DNA from: Ptiloglossa arizonensis
Taxonomy: Eukaryota; Arthropoda; Insecta; Hymenoptera; Colletidae
Direction of reading: 5' to 3'
Length of the DNA: 64,000 nucleotides
Assembly: GCF_051014685.1 (NCBI RefSeq)
Contig: NW_027478900.1
Span: 329,179-393,178, forward strand
Positions 63,401 to 64,000 of this stretch are shown here, in pieces (within the stretch, counting starts at the first letter, position 1; each line of letters begins with the position of its first letter). A program made the translations under genes and the position numbers. Below the pieces are notes generated by a model. It saw only the letters and a program-made list of their open reading frames with translations. It was not told where the DNA came from and ran no database searches.

Positions 63401-64000
63401 AACGAATAACTAGAACGGCCTAGGGGAAAAGTGCGCATACCGTTGTAATCGGGCGAGTATCTACTTTCAGATGCAACAGAAATTTTGCGGATTGGTCAAT
63501 CGTTCGCGAGATATGGCAGTTTGGATATAAGAAACGCTTGAGAAACTCAAAATTTTCTCAGTTCTGATGCTTTGAAAACGAATAACTAGAACGGCTAGGG
63601 GAAAACTACACCTACCGTTGTAATCGGGCGAGTTTCTACTTTCAGATGCAACAGAAATTTTGCGGATCGGTCAATCCGTTCGCGTGATATGCAGTTTAGA
63701 TGTAAGAAACGCTTGAGAAATTCAAATTTTCGCAGTTCTGATGCTCGAAACGAATAACTGGAACGGCCTAGGGAAAAAACTAAACATACCGTTGTAATCG
63801 GGCGAGTTTCTACTTTCAGATTGCAACAGAAATTTTGCGGATTGGTCAATCCGTTCGCGAGATATGTCAGTTTGGATGTAAGAAACACTTGAGAAATTCA
63901 AAATTTTCGCAGTTCTGATGCTCGAAACGAATAACTGGAAAGGCCTAGGGGAAAACTACACATACCGTTGTAATCGGGCGAGTTTCTATTTTCAGATCGC
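60441..64000 (-). repeat. Satellite array, reverse orientation, indel-rich section (right arm, outer part)
   Basis: From about 60,441 (cctagggggaaaac with an extra g, then aatcgaggcgag) frequent single-base indels return, such as ttgcgattgg near 61,036 and 61,382, atatgcagt near 61,060, gattgtcaatcc near 61,912 and gatttggtcaa near 62,612. The section mirrors about 33,165-36,730 of the left arm, which is also indel-rich, and the indels in the two arms are mostly at different places. Array and window end together at 64,000 in mid-monomer. No gene. Confidence 0.92.

Larger units (their letters stand above)
33165..64000. repeat. Giant inverted repeat with arms of at least 14.5 kb around the T-rich segment
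   Basis: Left-arm markers recur reversed in the right arm so that start plus mirrored end is nearly constant. Four tctccagcg monomers give 47,451+49,718, 46,400+50,767, 42,882+54,266 and 37,464+59,700, sums of 97,169, 97,167, 97,148 and 97,164. The perfect palindrome gives 44,151+53,003 = 97,154. Near the outer end, rare substitutions are still shared, such as tctcaggcg near 33,787 with cgcctgaga near 63,362, and gattgaacaatcc near 34,179 with ggattgttcaatcc near 62,965. The arms are therefore monomer-for-monomer copies and not just two arrays of one family in opposite orientation. The outer end lies beyond the window. Confidence 0.93.

Noticed and set aside
1..64000. CRISPR array
   Set aside because: The repeat unit is 175 bp, the copies abut without unique spacers, and no cas-like gene is present.
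1..64000. tRNA, 5S rRNA or Pol III box B within the monomer
   Set aside because: ttcgtttcaagc resembles part of a box B only loosely; there is no cloverleaf, box A spacing or T-run terminator in the monomer.
1..64000. Viral or plasmid genome with terminal inverted repeats
   Set aside because: There is no coding content at all, and the inverted repeat consists only of satellite monomers.

Overview
The window is almost entirely one satellite DNA family. I found no protein-coding gene, RNA gene, transposon or CRISPR array that I would defend. About 62.3 of the 64 kb is a head-to-tail array of a 175-bp monomer, roughly 355 copies at about 44% GC by my count of one monomer. The other 1.66 kb is a T-rich, G-poor low-complexity segment in the middle. 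A nucleosome-sized satellite with multi-monomer higher-order repeats over tens of kilobases points to a eukaryotic heterochromatic or centromere-type locus. I do not recognise the family and cannot name the organism.

Layout. (1) 1 to about 33,150: forward monomers, sequence-clean, in nested blocks: a 5-mer of 875 bp at the start, then repeat periods of 700, 3,148, 2,799, 4,724 and 4,899 bp, all close to multiples of 175. (2) About 33,151-47,757: the same array in the same orientation, but full of one- and two-base insertions and deletions, many in C, G, A or T runs. (3) 47,758-49,412: the T-rich segment. (4) 49,413 to about 60,440: the same satellite in reverse orientation, nearly free of indels. 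(5) About 60,441-64,000: reverse orientation, again with many indels.

The main structural result is that segments 2 and 4-5 are mirror copies. Diagnostic monomer variants on the left recur in reverse order on the right. Paired coordinates sum to about 97,150-97,170 throughout, giving a centre near 48,585, which is also the midpoint of the T-rich segment. The window therefore holds an inverted repeat with arms of at least 14.5 kb.

There are two readings. One is a real AT-rich core flanked by inverted satellite arms, as in some regional centromeres. The other is an assembly artefact from a fold-back long read, with one arm polished, the other not, and the T-rich stretch being mis-called signal at the turn. 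I favour the artefact: the arms share their rare substitutions but differ mainly by indels, the indels are concentrated in one arm over 36.7-47.8 kb, and both arms stop at the same phase of the same monomer. Open reading frames of 60-117 codons occur throughout, but they are by-products of the repeat and not genes. Boundaries marked 'about' were placed by eye.
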